Assembly: GCA_016935665.1 (NCBI GenBank)
Contig: JAFGQN010000194.1
Location: 1-44,072 of the forward strand
Origin: Deltaproteobacteria bacterium
Lineage (GTDB): Bacteria > Myxococcota_A > Polyangia > JAAYKL01
Length of the DNA: 44,072 nt
Direction: 5' to 3'
In this document: positions 1 to 8,168 of the stretch, in pieces
Numbering within the stretch: the stretch's first letter is position 1
Layout: every line of letters starts with the position of its first letter
Made by a program: the position numbers and the translations under genes
Notes under the pieces: model-generated
The model's input: the letters and a program-made list of their open reading frames with translations, nothing else
The model's database searches: none
Told to the model about the DNA's origin: nothing

Positions 1-57
1 ACAGTAATACGGGGCGACAAGAATTGATAAACATGCGGAATTATTACGGAAAACAAG

Positions 58-406
58 TGGAGGCGGGGGGAATCGAACCCCCGTCCGAGTATACTCCCCT
101 TATGCGTCTACAGTCATAGTTTGTCTTTTAATTTAACCTTCAGAAACTCCGGCAAACAGGATGTTCAGAAGGCTGGCTCACATCAATTTAACGACGGCGC
201 AGCGAGCACGCGCAATCGCGGTCCTGTAAAAATGATGCTCTATTCGACTGCACAGGCACTCGCCGGTAGAACACTGGCTAATTAAGCTGCCAGAGCGTAA
301 TTGCTATTTTCGGCAATTGTTTTTTTCAAGCCTTTTTAACGCGGGGACCTGGACCCGCAGACTGCAACATAAGCTTTGTGATACCCGTCGAAACCATGTC
401 GCCCCC
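58..406 (-). ncRNA. ssrA: tmRNA (transfer-messenger RNA, ssrA)
   Basis: This RNA rescues ribosomes stalled on mRNAs without a stop codon and tags the nascent peptide for proteolysis. On the minus strand the 5' end at 406 reads GGGGGCG and is followed by the tmRNA hallmark GGTTTCGACGGG. The 3' end holds a T-arm GGGGGTTCGATTCCCCC and then CGCCTCC, which pairs with the 5' GGGGGCG over 7 bp (one G-U). The discriminator is A58, and the next bases read CTT, so the terminal CCA is not encoded and must be added by the nucleotidyltransferase. A tag reading frame lies in the middle at 282-314. The length of about 349 nt is normal for the one-piece form. Confidence 0.95.
282..314 (-). other. tmRNA proteolysis-tag reading frame
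   Basis: Reading from 314 downward gives AENSNYALAA followed by TAA. The YALAA end is the standard C-terminal degron recognised by ClpXP/SspB-type machinery. The resume codon is inferred as GCC at 314-312 because most tags start with Ala. The codons just upstream (ACA ATT) are open, so the exact first residue is not certain. Confidence 0.85.
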
Positions 407-607
407 GATTTTCAAAGAACAGATGTTCCAGCGCAATGAAGTAAGGATTTTGACAGAAAAAAGCAAGGAGAGAGCGTTTTTTTTGTTGGGTGATTTGTAG
501 AACGCTTCTTTTGATGGGGGCAAAATCGTGGATTCAATTGATTGTTTGCCGGCACGACTTTTGTTAAAACAGGGCTACTTTACAATTGGTTGATACTGGA
601 AGGAGCG

Positions 608-1168
608 ATGATGTCGAAGATAAAAATTGAGTCGGGGGCGTATTCGTTATTGAACCCGGGGTGTGTGGTGCTGATCAGCGCGGGCGATGGCGGGGGCGAA
701 GGGGTGTTTGCGGTGACGTGGAATATGCCGATTCGAAAGGACCCGGCAATGGTGGCCATTGAGTGTGGGCAAAATCATTACACGTACCAGTTTATTCGTA
801 AGACCGGGGAGTTTGGGGTGAATATTCCTGATGCCAAAATGGTGAATCAGGTGCTGGGGTGTGGCACGGTTTCGGGGAAGACGGGGGTGGATAAGTTTGA
901 GCGGTTTGGGTTGACGCGGCAGACAGCGGAGAAAATCAAAGCGCCACTTTTGGCGCAGGCATTTGCGAATTTGGAGTGCCGGGTGACTCAGGTGGTGGAT
1001 ATGGGAGCGTCGGCGCTGTTGTTGGCGCAGGTGGTGAGCGCGCAGGTGGACGACCGGCATTTTGTGGATGGGCAGCTGGTGTTTGATAACGGGTTGCAGT
1101 TGCTGCATCATCTGGGCGGCAGACGGTTTTGCGTGAGTGACAGGGTGTTGATGGGGGAAATGGGTTAG
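608..1168 (+). CDS. Flavin reductase-like domain protein (flavoredoxin family)
   Basis: A 186-residue protein of the FMN-binding split-barrel family (flavin reductase / flavoredoxin, DIM6/NTAB). Members bind FMN and reduce it or use it for electron transfer. The N-terminal half holds the typical pattern: a strand near residue 20 (VVLISAGDG), then TWNMPIRKDP and Y-x-x-I-R-x-T-G-E-F-G-V-N-I-P at about 60-75, the usual flavin-phosphate and isoalloxazine region. The start at 608 is chosen because AGGAG lies 2-6 nt upstream of paired ATG codons (608, 611); the frame is open further upstream to 542 without support. The gene converges on the serine hydrolase gene and their stop codons overlap by 4 bases (1165-1168). 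The physiological partner is not visible. Confidence 0.8.
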   Translation: MMSKIKIESGAYSLLNPGCVVLISAGDGGGEGVFAVTWNMPIRKDPAMVAIECGQNHYTYQFIRKTGEFGVNIPDAKMVNQVLGCGTVSGKTGVDKFERFGLTRQTAEKIKAPLLAQAFANLECRVTQVVDMGASALLLAQVVSAQVDDRHFVDGQLVFDNGLQLLHHLGGRRFCVSDRVLMGEMG

Positions 1169-2991
1169 TTGCGCTTATATTTGAGGATGTACCCCTGGAA
1201 GCGGAGCTGGACGCCGTGGTGGCCGTCGCGTTCAATCGTCAGCATGTCGCCGCGGTACCTGCCGATGCCCATGACCTGCGCCTGACTGTAGCTGACGGGT
1301 TTGAGCAACAGGTGCAGGGTCATTTGTTTACCGTCTTTGCAGCCGATGTCCACGTGGGCGGTGAGGAAGGGGGTTTGATGCTCAATACGGATATTCTGAA
1401 TGTAGGCGAAGTCATTGTGGCGCTCTGATACGGACCATGTGCCGGTGCGCTTTATCCAGATGCCTGGAATGGGCACGGGCGCGACGCGGTGGCCAAAGGG
1501 AATGCGCACGTCGCCGTCCATGGTGGCCAGCACCATCTGATCGCCCACGGGGATGAACTGAAAATAAACGCCGTCCAGCTCGGGGCTTTTCCAGAACGCC
1601 ACGGAATTGATTTTGCGTTTCATTTCGTACAGTCCGTTGCCAATGGGGGACAGCACCACCGGATGACCGTTGCGCATGCCTTCGAGGTAGTCACCGCGAT
1701 TGATCAGGGTAAACAGGCCGCTGGCGGTGTCGTAGTTTCCGGCGAGGTCTTCGAGGGAGGGGGGCGAGAACGATGGGGTGTCTTGTATTACCGATGGCTG
1801 CACGGTGTACATGCTTCGCTGTACTCCGGCTTTTTGCCAAAGCAGGTACTGGATGGCCTTTTGAGCAATGGTGCGCACCGCTTTTTTGCCGCTGTCGGAA
1901 TTTGTGGCCACGATGACGCCGAGTTTGTGTTCGGGCAAAAGCAGCATGTAACTGGCGAAATGCCATAGCCAGCCGTCGTGCCAGGCGTTGAGTCCGGCGT
2001 TTTCGTCGTGACTGAGTTGGGGGGTGAGCTGCCAGCCCAGTCCCATGGAGATGTCGAGATCCAGCGGGCAGTCTTCGTTTTGTCTGGCCAGCATTTGCGA
2101 TTGGGTGTGGGCTTGAAGCAGAGGCGCACCCCCCAAAAAGACGCTGTGGATAAACTGCGCGATGTCGGCGGTGCTGGCATACAGGGCGCCGGCGGAGACT
2201 TCGCGCATGGGGTAGGGAGTGCCGGGGTTGCCGTTCATGTAACCGGTGGCCAGTTGGTGAATCATGTCACTGTCGGGATGAAAACCGGACTGGTGCATGG
2301 CAAGGGGCTTAAGGACGTAACGCCGCATGTAGGATTCGTAGGACTGGCCGGACACTACTTCCACCAGCCGTCCCAGGACAGCGTATCCCAGGTTGGAGTA
2401 CAAAAAAACGTTGCCCGGCTCAAAGGCGGTGTATTCGTCTTTGAGTCGGTCTATCAAATCGCCGAGTCCTTCGGGGTGCAGGGTGTCGGCGCCTTTCATG
2501 AGGTCGGTGGGCATTCCGGAGTGGTGTGTGAGCAATTGACGAATGGTGATGGGCGGTGTCAAAGGGGTGCGGGATTTCAATTCGAACTCGGGCAGATATC
2601 GGGTGACAGCGGCGGCCAAATCGATTTTGCCCGCTTCCACCAGCTGCATGATGGCCACGGCCGTGAAGATTTTGGAGATGGAGCCCATGCGGTACACGGT
2701 TTGGGCGGTGGCGGGAATGCGGGATTCCCGGTCCTGGTACCCAAAGCCGCGGCTGAAGACAGTTTTCTGGTCGTCCACCAGTGTGATGCTGAGTCCAACG
2801 ACGCCATGTCGCTGCATCTGGGTTTCGATAAATCGCGTCAGCTTGTGCTGCAGCTGCGCCTGGACCTGGTTGGGTTGGGGGGGTATGCCGGCAGAGACAC
2901 CGCGCGAGTGAAGGGCGATGACGCATAGAATGAGAACCGTTATGCTTTGGTAAGGTCCCCCTTGATACCGTTGCTTTTCTGCGGGGAACAT
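1165..2991 (-). CDS. Secreted beta-lactamase-family serine hydrolase
   Basis: A protein of about 608 aa of the class C beta-lactamase / DD-peptidase / esterase fold. A hydrophobic signal segment (ITVLILCVIALHS) lies near residues 17-29. Numbered from the GTG at 3000, the nucleophile motif SISK is at 107-110, the Y-S-N motif at 201-203, and HDG at 341-343 sits where this family has KTG or HxG. From about residue 400 to the end there is a second, beta-rich domain of the kind often attached to these hydrolases. Substrate is unknown; peptide, ester or cell-wall substrates are all possible. A GTG at 3000 is also possible, but GGAG is then only 2 nt away, whereas the ATG at 2991 has AGAGG 8 nt upstream. 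The closest functional classes are esterase EstB, DD-carboxypeptidase and PBP4*. Confidence 0.85.
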   Translation of the reverse strand: MFPAEKQRYQGGPYQSITVLILCVIALHSRGVSAGIPPQPNQVQAQLQHKLTRFIETQMQRHGVVGLSITLVDDQKTVFSRGFGYQDRESRIPATAQTVYRMGSISKIFTAVAIMQLVEAGKIDLAAAVTRYLPEFELKSRTPLTPPITIRQLLTHHSGMPTDLMKGADTLHPEGLGDLIDRLKDEYTAFEPGNVFLYSNLGYAVLGRLVEVVSGQSYESYMRRYVLKPLAMHQSGFHPDSDMIHQLATGYMNGNPGTPYPMREVSAGALYASTADIAQFIHSVFLGGAPLLQAHTQSQMLARQNEDCPLDLDISMGLGWQLTPQLSHDENAGLNAWHDGWLWHFASYMLLLPEHKLGVIVATNSDSGKKAVRTIAQKAIQYLLWQKAGVQRSMYTVQPSVIQDTPSFSPPSLEDLAGNYDTASGLFTLINRGDYLEGMRNGHPVVLSPIGNGLYEMKRKINSVAFWKSPELDGVYFQFIPVGDQMVLATMDGDVRIPFGHRVAPVPIPGIWIKRTGTWSVSERHNDFAYIQNIRIEHQTPFLTAHVDIGCKDGKQMTLHLLLKPVSYSQAQVMGIGRYRGDMLTIERDGHHGVQLRFQGYILKYKRN

Positions 2992-3000
2992 GAACTGCAC

Positions 3001-3415
3001 CTCTCCTTGTTGAATACTCCTCGGATGTGCGATGTGCTCATCAATACACCGACAGTGAAGTTAACGGCCGGGTTCCCACTTTTTTTTAGCATTTGTTATT
3101 TTACAACCAGTGGTGGATGCCATGGCGCCGATATTTCAACGGCATCCTCGCCGCAATGTGTGGGGCGACGCCGCGCCGGCGTTTTTGTTCAAACCTGAAA
3201 TGGCGATTGCAGTTATGAAAAGTCCCGGATTTCCAGCGTATCCTGCAACGTGCTTAAATGATGTGAAAAAAAAAGATGTTACCCATTGTGACAATTGCGA
3301 AACGTTTTTGTAGGGCCAGGCATGGAGTTTGCTTTTATTTTCTATTTTGGACACTGGTTCCAAATATACCCACCGGGGGTGGTAACAGAAATCAATGACT
3401 GGAGAGAAAGAAAAA
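3001..3415. other. Intergenic region between divergent genes
   Basis: This gap separates the minus-strand hydrolase from the plus-strand EAL gene and must contain both promoters. I see A/T-rich tracts near 3085-3110 and 3265-3300 but no convincing -35/-10 pair, no hairpin with a T-run and no credible small gene. Confidence 0.5.
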
Positions 3416-4666
3416 ATGCATTCGCTGGCCGTTGCAAAGGACCCACATACGCTGTCCATGAAGCAGCTCATTCGAATGCTGCATGCCCGAGCAGTTCGCA
3501 GTTACAAGCAACCCATCATCAATATCAGAGAGCAGCGTACCATTGGTTACGAGGGACTGTCTCGCGGCATTCACCCCGATACGGGCGAGATAGTAGTGCC
3601 GGATGTGCTGTTTCACTCGGCCAAAGCAAATGGCCTGACGCCGGAAATTGACCGGATGTGCAGTGATATGGCCATTGCGGCCTTTGCCAAATATGCGCGC
3701 AAAGGAGAATTACTCTTTGTTAATTTTGATGCATCATCTTTGGAAGAGGTGAACGCCGGTATCAGCTGGATATTGAACAAAACCATTGCCCTGGGGCTTC
3801 GGCCAGAATCCATAGCCATTGAAATCGTTGAATCCAGGGTGACCAACGATGCATCGTTGATGCGGTTTGTGGAGTGGCACCGGGAGTTTGGGTTTAAAAT
3901 AGTGCTCGATGATTTTGGCGCCCAGCATTCCAATCTGGACCGGCTGCACATGCTGAAGCCGGATATTGTGAAAATAGATCAGAATCTGGTGCACGGGATG
4001 GCCACTGATCACTACAAGCGCGCCATTGTGGAGTCCATTGTTATTCTTTCGGAAAAAGTGGGGGCGCTCAGTCTGGTGGAAGGAGCCGAATCCATTGAAG
4101 ATATTCTGGAGTGTGTTGCCATGGGCGTCAATCTGCTGCAGGGGTTCTATTTTTCCGAGCCCATCCGGGCGGAGGCGGTCATTGGCGCGCAGCTGGACGC
4201 GCGAATTGCCCATGTGTTCAATGCCGCCGTTGAGCAATTGCAGCAGAAGTGGCGGGACAAACAGGAGGAAGCCCGCCACTACGAGGAGATTGTGGCCTAC
4301 TTTGCGAGGCTGTTGGGCGCGGGGAATGTGCGAAGTCTGGATGAGGCGCTGGAGCGAATTGTCATGGATGCGGTGGGGGTTGAATGTGCTTATGTGGTGA
4401 ACAGCGACGGTATTCAGGTGACGCATACACATTTTCAATCGGAGGAGCAGGCGCAGCAGATGGCGGGCATTCGCGGCGCCACACCAAAGGGGAGCAATCA
4501 TTTTTTGAAACACTACTTTTTGAAAATGAAAAATAGTAACAAACAGCGTGCCATGACGCGTCCCTATGTGTCGCTGGCCACCGGCAATGTATGTCGCACC
4601 ATGGGGCAGGTGCTGCAGGGGCATGACGGACAAGTGTACTATCTGTTTGTTGACTTTGTTCTCTGA
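3416..4666 (+). CDS. EAL-domain protein with C-terminal YkuI_C/PAS-like domain
   Basis: Predicted cyclic-di-GMP phosphodiesterase or c-di-GMP sensor, cytoplasmic, 416 aa. The EAL domain spans about 25-255. Its signature reads EGL (Glu46) instead of EAL. The metal and substrate residues look intact: Asn103 (FVNFD), Glu136 (AIEIVES), Asp165-Asp166 (LDDFG), Lys186 (IVKID), Glu222 (VEGAES), and QGFYFSEP near 242-249. The C-terminal part, about 280-416, resembles the PAS-like YkuI_C domain of Bacillus YkuI, a likely ligand-sensing module. No membrane segment is seen. GGAGAG lies 9-11 nt before the ATG at 3416; an in-frame ATG at 3395 lacks a ribosome site. Hydrolytic activity is likely from conserved residues but not proven. 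Confidence 0.88.
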   Translation: MHSLAVAKDPHTLSMKQLIRMLHARAVRSYKQPIINIREQRTIGYEGLSRGIHPDTGEIVVPDVLFHSAKANGLTPEIDRMCSDMAIAAFAKYARKGELLFVNFDASSLEEVNAGISWILNKTIALGLRPESIAIEIVESRVTNDASLMRFVEWHREFGFKIVLDDFGAQHSNLDRLHMLKPDIVKIDQNLVHGMATDHYKRAIVESIVILSEKVGALSLVEGAESIEDILECVAMGVNLLQGFYFSEPIRAEAVIGAQLDARIAHVFNAAVEQLQQKWRDKQEEARHYEEIVAYFARLLGAGNVRSLDEALERIVMDAVGVECAYVVNSDGIQVTHTHFQSEEQAQQMAGIRGATPKGSNHFLKHYFLKMKNSNKQRAMTRPYVSLATGNVCRTMGQVLQGHDGQVYYLFVDFVL

Positions 4667-4710
4667 GCTTCATTCGGTACCATGGCAATCGAGTTCTCGA
4701 AATGTTGGGT

Positions 4711-4748
4711 CCGGGCTTTATGCCCGGCCGCTGCCAGGGCGAGGCGGC
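4711..4748. terminator. Tandem hairpins between convergent genes
   Basis: CCGGGC at 4711-4716 pairs with GCCCGG at 4722-4727 (5-nt loop). Immediately after it, GCCGC pairs with GCGGC (to 4748). The position between the EAL gene and the convergent Fe-ADH gene suits a shared terminator, but neither side has a clear T-run, so this is weak. Confidence 0.35.
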
Positions 4749-4805
4749 AGATAAACTACCGCGTTGTTTTCTTTCCTTTGCTGGAACCCGATAGCCCTGT
4801 ATTCC

Positions 4806-5969
4806 TTACATTGCCTGTTCGAGAATAGTTTTAAGAACGTCATCCGGCAAACTCACCGGATTGCCTTTCATGCTGCTGGCGCGCTGGGCCGCGGTGACGA
4901 TGGCATCGAAATCCCCAGACTGGACGCCGAAGTGGGCCAGCCCCTCCACCTTAAGATGCGCGCACAAGTCGTCCAGCCACCGGATGCCGTCGCACACAGT
5001 GCTTTTGGGATTGCCGGTGAGACATCGGGAGACGTGGCTGAATTTCTCCTGCAAATGGGGGATATTCGCCACCGCATGCGCATTGGCCCGGAAAACGAAC
5101 GGGAGCAGACGGCCGCAGACCACTCCGTGGGGAATGGGGAACATGCCGCCCATGGGACCGGCGAATCCGTGCACCGCACCCAGTCCCGCATTGGCCAACG
5201 CCAGACCACCAAACAGGCTGCCGATGGCCATGTCTTCCCGCGCGTCCAGATCGGCGCCGTTGTCGAAGCTGCGTTTGAGGCTGCGGGCGATGCGGGTCAT
5301 GCCGGCTTCGCAGATGGCGTCCGTCAGAGGATTGGCTTTGCGGGAGACAAACGGTTCGATGACCTGCGTCAGTGCGTCCAGTCCGGTGGCGGCAGTGATA
5401 TCGGCCGGCACACTCAAGGTGAGCTCTGGATCGACAATGGCCACGTCGGGCAGCATCATCTCGCTGCGCATGCTAACCTTGACCCGGTGCGTCGGCGAAA
5501 AAAGAACCGCATTGCGCGTGACTTCCGCACCGGTACCGGCGGTGGTGGCCACTGCGATGAATGGCGCGGGAGTCGCAACGAGTGGTTTGCCTTCGCCAAT
5601 CACTTCGAGATACGTCATTACATTTTCGCGATTGGTGATGAGTGCGCTGATGGCTTTGCCAGCGTCGATGACGCTGCCGCCACCCAGCGCAATGACCACG
5701 TCGCACCCTTTCGCCACTGCGAAGGTTGCACCCTTTGCGACGCGATTCACATCGGGCTCGCCGATGATACTGAACTTTTCGAACGGAATGGGCAACTGCG
5801 CAAACAGGGATTCCAGTCGCTCCGGCGTTTTGCCCGTGACCAGCAGTGCTCGGGTGCCCAGTCGATTGGCTTCCTTTGGCAGTTTGTCAATGGCCCCTCT
5901 ACCGGCATGGATTCGCGTGGCGGTGGCAAACGAGAATGTGCCCGCTGATGGACTCATTTGCTGTCCCAT
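4806..5969 (-). CDS. Iron-containing alcohol dehydrogenase
   Basis: A 387-aa member of the group III metal-dependent alcohol dehydrogenases, which oxidise alcohols or reduce aldehydes with NAD(P). GGGS at 96-99 is the dinucleotide-binding turn, and TTAGTGAE at about 142-149 is the conserved second loop. Metal ligands are visible at Asp198, His267 and His281. The usual second ligand (His in DALTHAIE) is Gln202 here ([10 protein letters not shown]), as in one subgroup of this family. The start overlaps the ABM gene by 16 nt, so the two are one transcription unit and probably act on the same compound. The exact substrate cannot be read from sequence. Confidence 0.9.
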   Translation of the reverse strand: MGQQMSPSAGTFSFATATRIHAGRGAIDKLPKEANRLGTRALLVTGKTPERLESLFAQLPIPFEKFSIIGEPDVNRVAKGATFAVAKGCDVVIALGGGSVIDAGKAISALITNRENVMTYLEVIGEGKPLVATPAPFIAVATTAGTGAEVTRNAVLFSPTHRVKVSMRSEMMLPDVAIVDPELTLSVPADITAATGLDALTQVIEPFVSRKANPLTDAICEAGMTRIARSLKRSFDNGADLDAREDMAIGSLFGGLALANAGLGAVHGFAGPMGGMFPIPHGVVCGRLLPFVFRANAHAVANIPHLQEKFSHVSRCLTGNPKSTVCDGIRWLDDLCAHLKVEGLAHFGVQSGDFDAIVTAAQRASSMKGNPVSLPDDVLKTILEQAM

Positions 5970-6268
5970 CCGCTGTCATCCGGAATGATGTTGCTGAATT
6001 TGCGAGCGCTCCTTAGGGAATTCATCATGGGGGCCACTGTGTCCCGCCAGGTTTTGTAATGCTCGGTTTCTTTGTGCTTCGCCGGATCCGCGTCGGTTCG
6101 GTACACTTCCACCAGAACGAACTGAGTGGGGTCTGCCATGTCCTGCACCACATCAAAGCGGGCAATGCCAGGTTCGTTGATACTGGCGTTGGCGTTGGCG
6201 ATGGACGCTGCCTTGAATGCGTCAACGGATTCGGGTTTTACATCTACAAAAACATGCACAATAAACAT
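5954..6268 (-). CDS. Antibiotic biosynthesis monooxygenase (ABM) domain protein
   Basis: A 104-aa single-domain dimeric alpha/beta-barrel protein of the ABM/LsrG-like family. The family signature is clear: an N-terminal strand ([13 protein letters not shown]), an NE/EPG-x-x-RFDV turn at about 32-41, then [23 protein letters not shown], with the His and Glu that typically line the active site. Some members oxidise quinols or degrade haem; others are isomerases. GAGGAGA lies about 8 nt before the ATG at 6268. It is first in a two-gene unit with the Fe-ADH (16-nt overlap), which suggests a small-molecule carbonyl/quinol conversion. Confidence 0.85.
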   Translation of the reverse strand: MFIVHVFVDVKPESVDAFKAASIANANASINEPGIARFDVVQDMADPTQFVLVEVYRTDADPAKHKETEHYKTWRDTVAPMMNSLRSARKFSNIIPDDSGWDSK

Positions 6269-6426
6269 ATCTTTTCTCCTCGTTGGATCCTTCGCCTCAA
6301 TGGATTTCCTTACTGATTACCACATAATCCAAACGTATGAAATCCGTTATCTGTGAGATTTCCTGTCAATGGAATTTGCGATACAATCGAGGCCGTAAAA
6401 AAAAACGAACTATTGTAAAAGAAAGA

Positions 6427-6454
6427 TTGCGTATTCCTTTTGCGCAGATATAAT
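6427..6454 (+). promoter_or_regulatory. Sigma70-type promoter of the response regulator gene
   Basis: TTGCGT at 6427-6432 and a perfect TATAAT at 6449-6454 are separated by 16 nt. They lie about 40 nt before the ATG at 6494. The -35 matches the consensus at only three positions, the -10 at all six. Confidence 0.6.
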
Positions 6455-6493
6455 TCTGGAAATTCAAGATTATGTAATTCGGGGGAAACATCG

Positions 6494-6886
6494 ATGAAAA
6501 TCAAGCAGGATGCATCGACGGTGAAAATATTACTCGTCGACGACGAGGCGATCGTTCGTAAAACGTGTCAACGGATTTTATCCAGAATTGGATTCGAAGT
6601 AATTGGCGCCAACAGCGGCCAGGAGGCGGTGGCATTGTATCGCAAACACTGGAAATCCATTTCGGTGGTGCTTTTGGATATGATCATGCCAGAAATGAAT
6701 GGAAGCGCCACACTGGCCCAGTTGCGCGAAGTGAATCCGTCGGCTCGGGTGATTCTGTCCTCGGGATATCCCCGCGATGATGTCATTGAATCGCTGACTC
6801 AGGATCATTTTACAGAGTTTATGCGGAAACCCTACCAGATTCAGGAATTGGTCGATACGGTGCACCGGGTATCGATTCAGGCCTGA
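6494..6886 (+). CDS. Stand-alone CheY-like response regulator receiver
   Basis: A 130-aa receiver domain with no output domain. It has the acidic pocket (LLVDDEA near residue 13), the phosphoacceptor Asp in LLDMIMPEMNG, the conserved Ser of ILSSG, and Lys in MRKPY near the end. The sequence resembles the receivers fused to PAS/PAC hybrid histidine kinases, so a phosphorelay role is likely. The start at 6494 follows GGGGGA by 7 nt; the frame is open upstream but lacks a ribosome site. No kinase gene is adjacent, so the partner is encoded elsewhere. Confidence 0.93.
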   Translation: MKIKQDASTVKILLVDDEAIVRKTCQRILSRIGFEVIGANSGQEAVALYRKHWKSISVVLLDMIMPEMNGSATLAQLREVNPSARVILSSGYPRDDVIESLTQDHFTEFMRKPYQIQELVDTVHRVSIQA

Positions 6887-6956
6887 TTCATTTTTTTCTT
6901 TTTCATTCCGATGTTGCCGCTTAAACTATCGCCATGACAGTGAGGCAACCTCATTC

Positions 6957-8135
6957 ATGCCTGTGACTCCCCCTGCCCAATGGCAACGCATTGTAATTCA
7001 TGCGGATATGGATGCTTTTTTTGCAGCAGTGGAGCAGTTGGATACCCCGGCATATCGCGGCAAGCCACTGCTGATAGGCAGTCGAAGCCCAAGGAGTGTG
7101 GTGTCCACCGCCAGTTATGAGGCCAGACAGTTTGGCGCCAAAAGCGCCATGCCCATGGTGCAGGCGTTGCAGTTGTGTCCTCATGCCATTGTGACACCGC
7201 CGCGCATGGATCGGTATCGGGAAGTATCACATATCATCATGCGTGTGTTTGAATCGTTTTCACCTATGGTGGCGCCCATCAGTGTGGATGAAGCGTTTTT
7301 GGAAATGACCGGCGCGGAGCAGATTTTTGGGACGCCTGAACAGATGGGCAAGCAAATCAAGCGCAGCGTGTACGAGGCCACCCTGGGATTGACCATATCT
7401 GTGGGCGTTGCCGGTACAATGTTCATGGCCAAGGTGGCCAGCGATTTGAACAAGCCGGACGGTTTAACTGTGATTGAACCTGGAACGGAGCTGGAGACGC
7501 TCTGGCCCATGGATGTGGCCCGCATCTGGGGCGTGGGCCCGAAAACCAGGGAAAAACTGGTGGCATTGGGACTTTGCACCATTGGCGATGTGGCCCGGTG
7601 CTGCGAGCCGTATTTGGAAAATCAGCTGGGTAAACTGGGAAGTCATATCTGGCGATTGTCGCACAATCTGGATGACCGTCTCGTGATCCCCAGGGAAGAG
7701 GCCAGGAGTATCGGTAAAGAATACACTCTCGACAGTGACGTGTTGGGCGCCGAAGCCATTTGGCCCCATTTGCGCAGATGTGCGAATCGCATTGCCCGCT
7801 CATTGCGCAGTGAAAATCTGCTGGCCAAAGGGGTGCGCGTAAAACTGAAAACATCGGATTTTAAACTGCTGACGCGTCAGGGACCCGTGGAAATTCCCAC
7901 CAACAATGCCAAAGAGCTGTTGGCGGCCGCCGCGTTACTTTTGGAAAAGTTTGATTTAAACCGCTCGTACCGACTCATTGGCATGGCTGCGTTTCAATTG
8001 ATGGAAGGAACCTGCCAGCAGGAATTGTTTGTTCCGGAAAAATTGCACAGGCAGCGCAGGCTGGATTCGGTGATGGATGCGGTACACAAAAAGTTTGGCG
8101 ATACAGCGTTGAGTCACGGGGAGGATTTGGAATAG
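6957..8135 (+). CDS. dinB: DNA polymerase IV (Y-family)
   Basis: A 392-aa error-prone translesion polymerase. The palm carries HADMDAFFAAVE with Asp17, and SVDEAFLE with Asp111-Glu112, the three metal-binding carboxylates. Helix-hairpin-helix residues (IWGVGPKTREKL, near 190) and the little-finger domain follow. Near the C-terminus QQELF (354-358) fits a beta-clamp binding peptide (QxxLF), expected for Pol IV. It is followed by a short RLDSVMDAVHKKFG segment typical of the family. I see no LexA box close to the start. GAGG lies 11 nt before the ATG. Length is slightly longer than E. coli DinB. Confidence 0.96.
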   Translation: MPVTPPAQWQRIVIHADMDAFFAAVEQLDTPAYRGKPLLIGSRSPRSVVSTASYEARQFGAKSAMPMVQALQLCPHAIVTPPRMDRYREVSHIIMRVFESFSPMVAPISVDEAFLEMTGAEQIFGTPEQMGKQIKRSVYEATLGLTISVGVAGTMFMAKVASDLNKPDGLTVIEPGTELETLWPMDVARIWGVGPKTREKLVALGLCTIGDVARCCEPYLENQLGKLGSHIWRLSHNLDDRLVIPREEARSIGKEYTLDSDVLGAEAIWPHLRRCANRIARSLRSENLLAKGVRVKLKTSDFKLLTRQGPVEIPTNNAKELLAAAALLLEKFDLNRSYRLIGMAAFQLMEGTCQQELFVPEKLHRQRRLDSVMDAVHKKFGDTALSHGEDLE

Positions 8136-8168
8136 CCCGGGATTGCGGGGTGCGCCGTTTTGGGGAGG

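Noticed and set aside
326-523. Minus-strand frame covering the tmRNA 5' end
   Set aside because: It runs through the tmRNA acceptor stem and has no ribosome site.
1978-2928. A 316-codon plus-strand frame inside the serine hydrolase gene
   Set aside because: It mirrors the hydrolase codons and shows no family motifs.
4764-5948. A 394-codon plus-strand frame opposite the Fe-ADH gene
   Set aside because: No domain is recognisable and the Fe-ADH frame is intact; long antisense frames arise from codon bias here.
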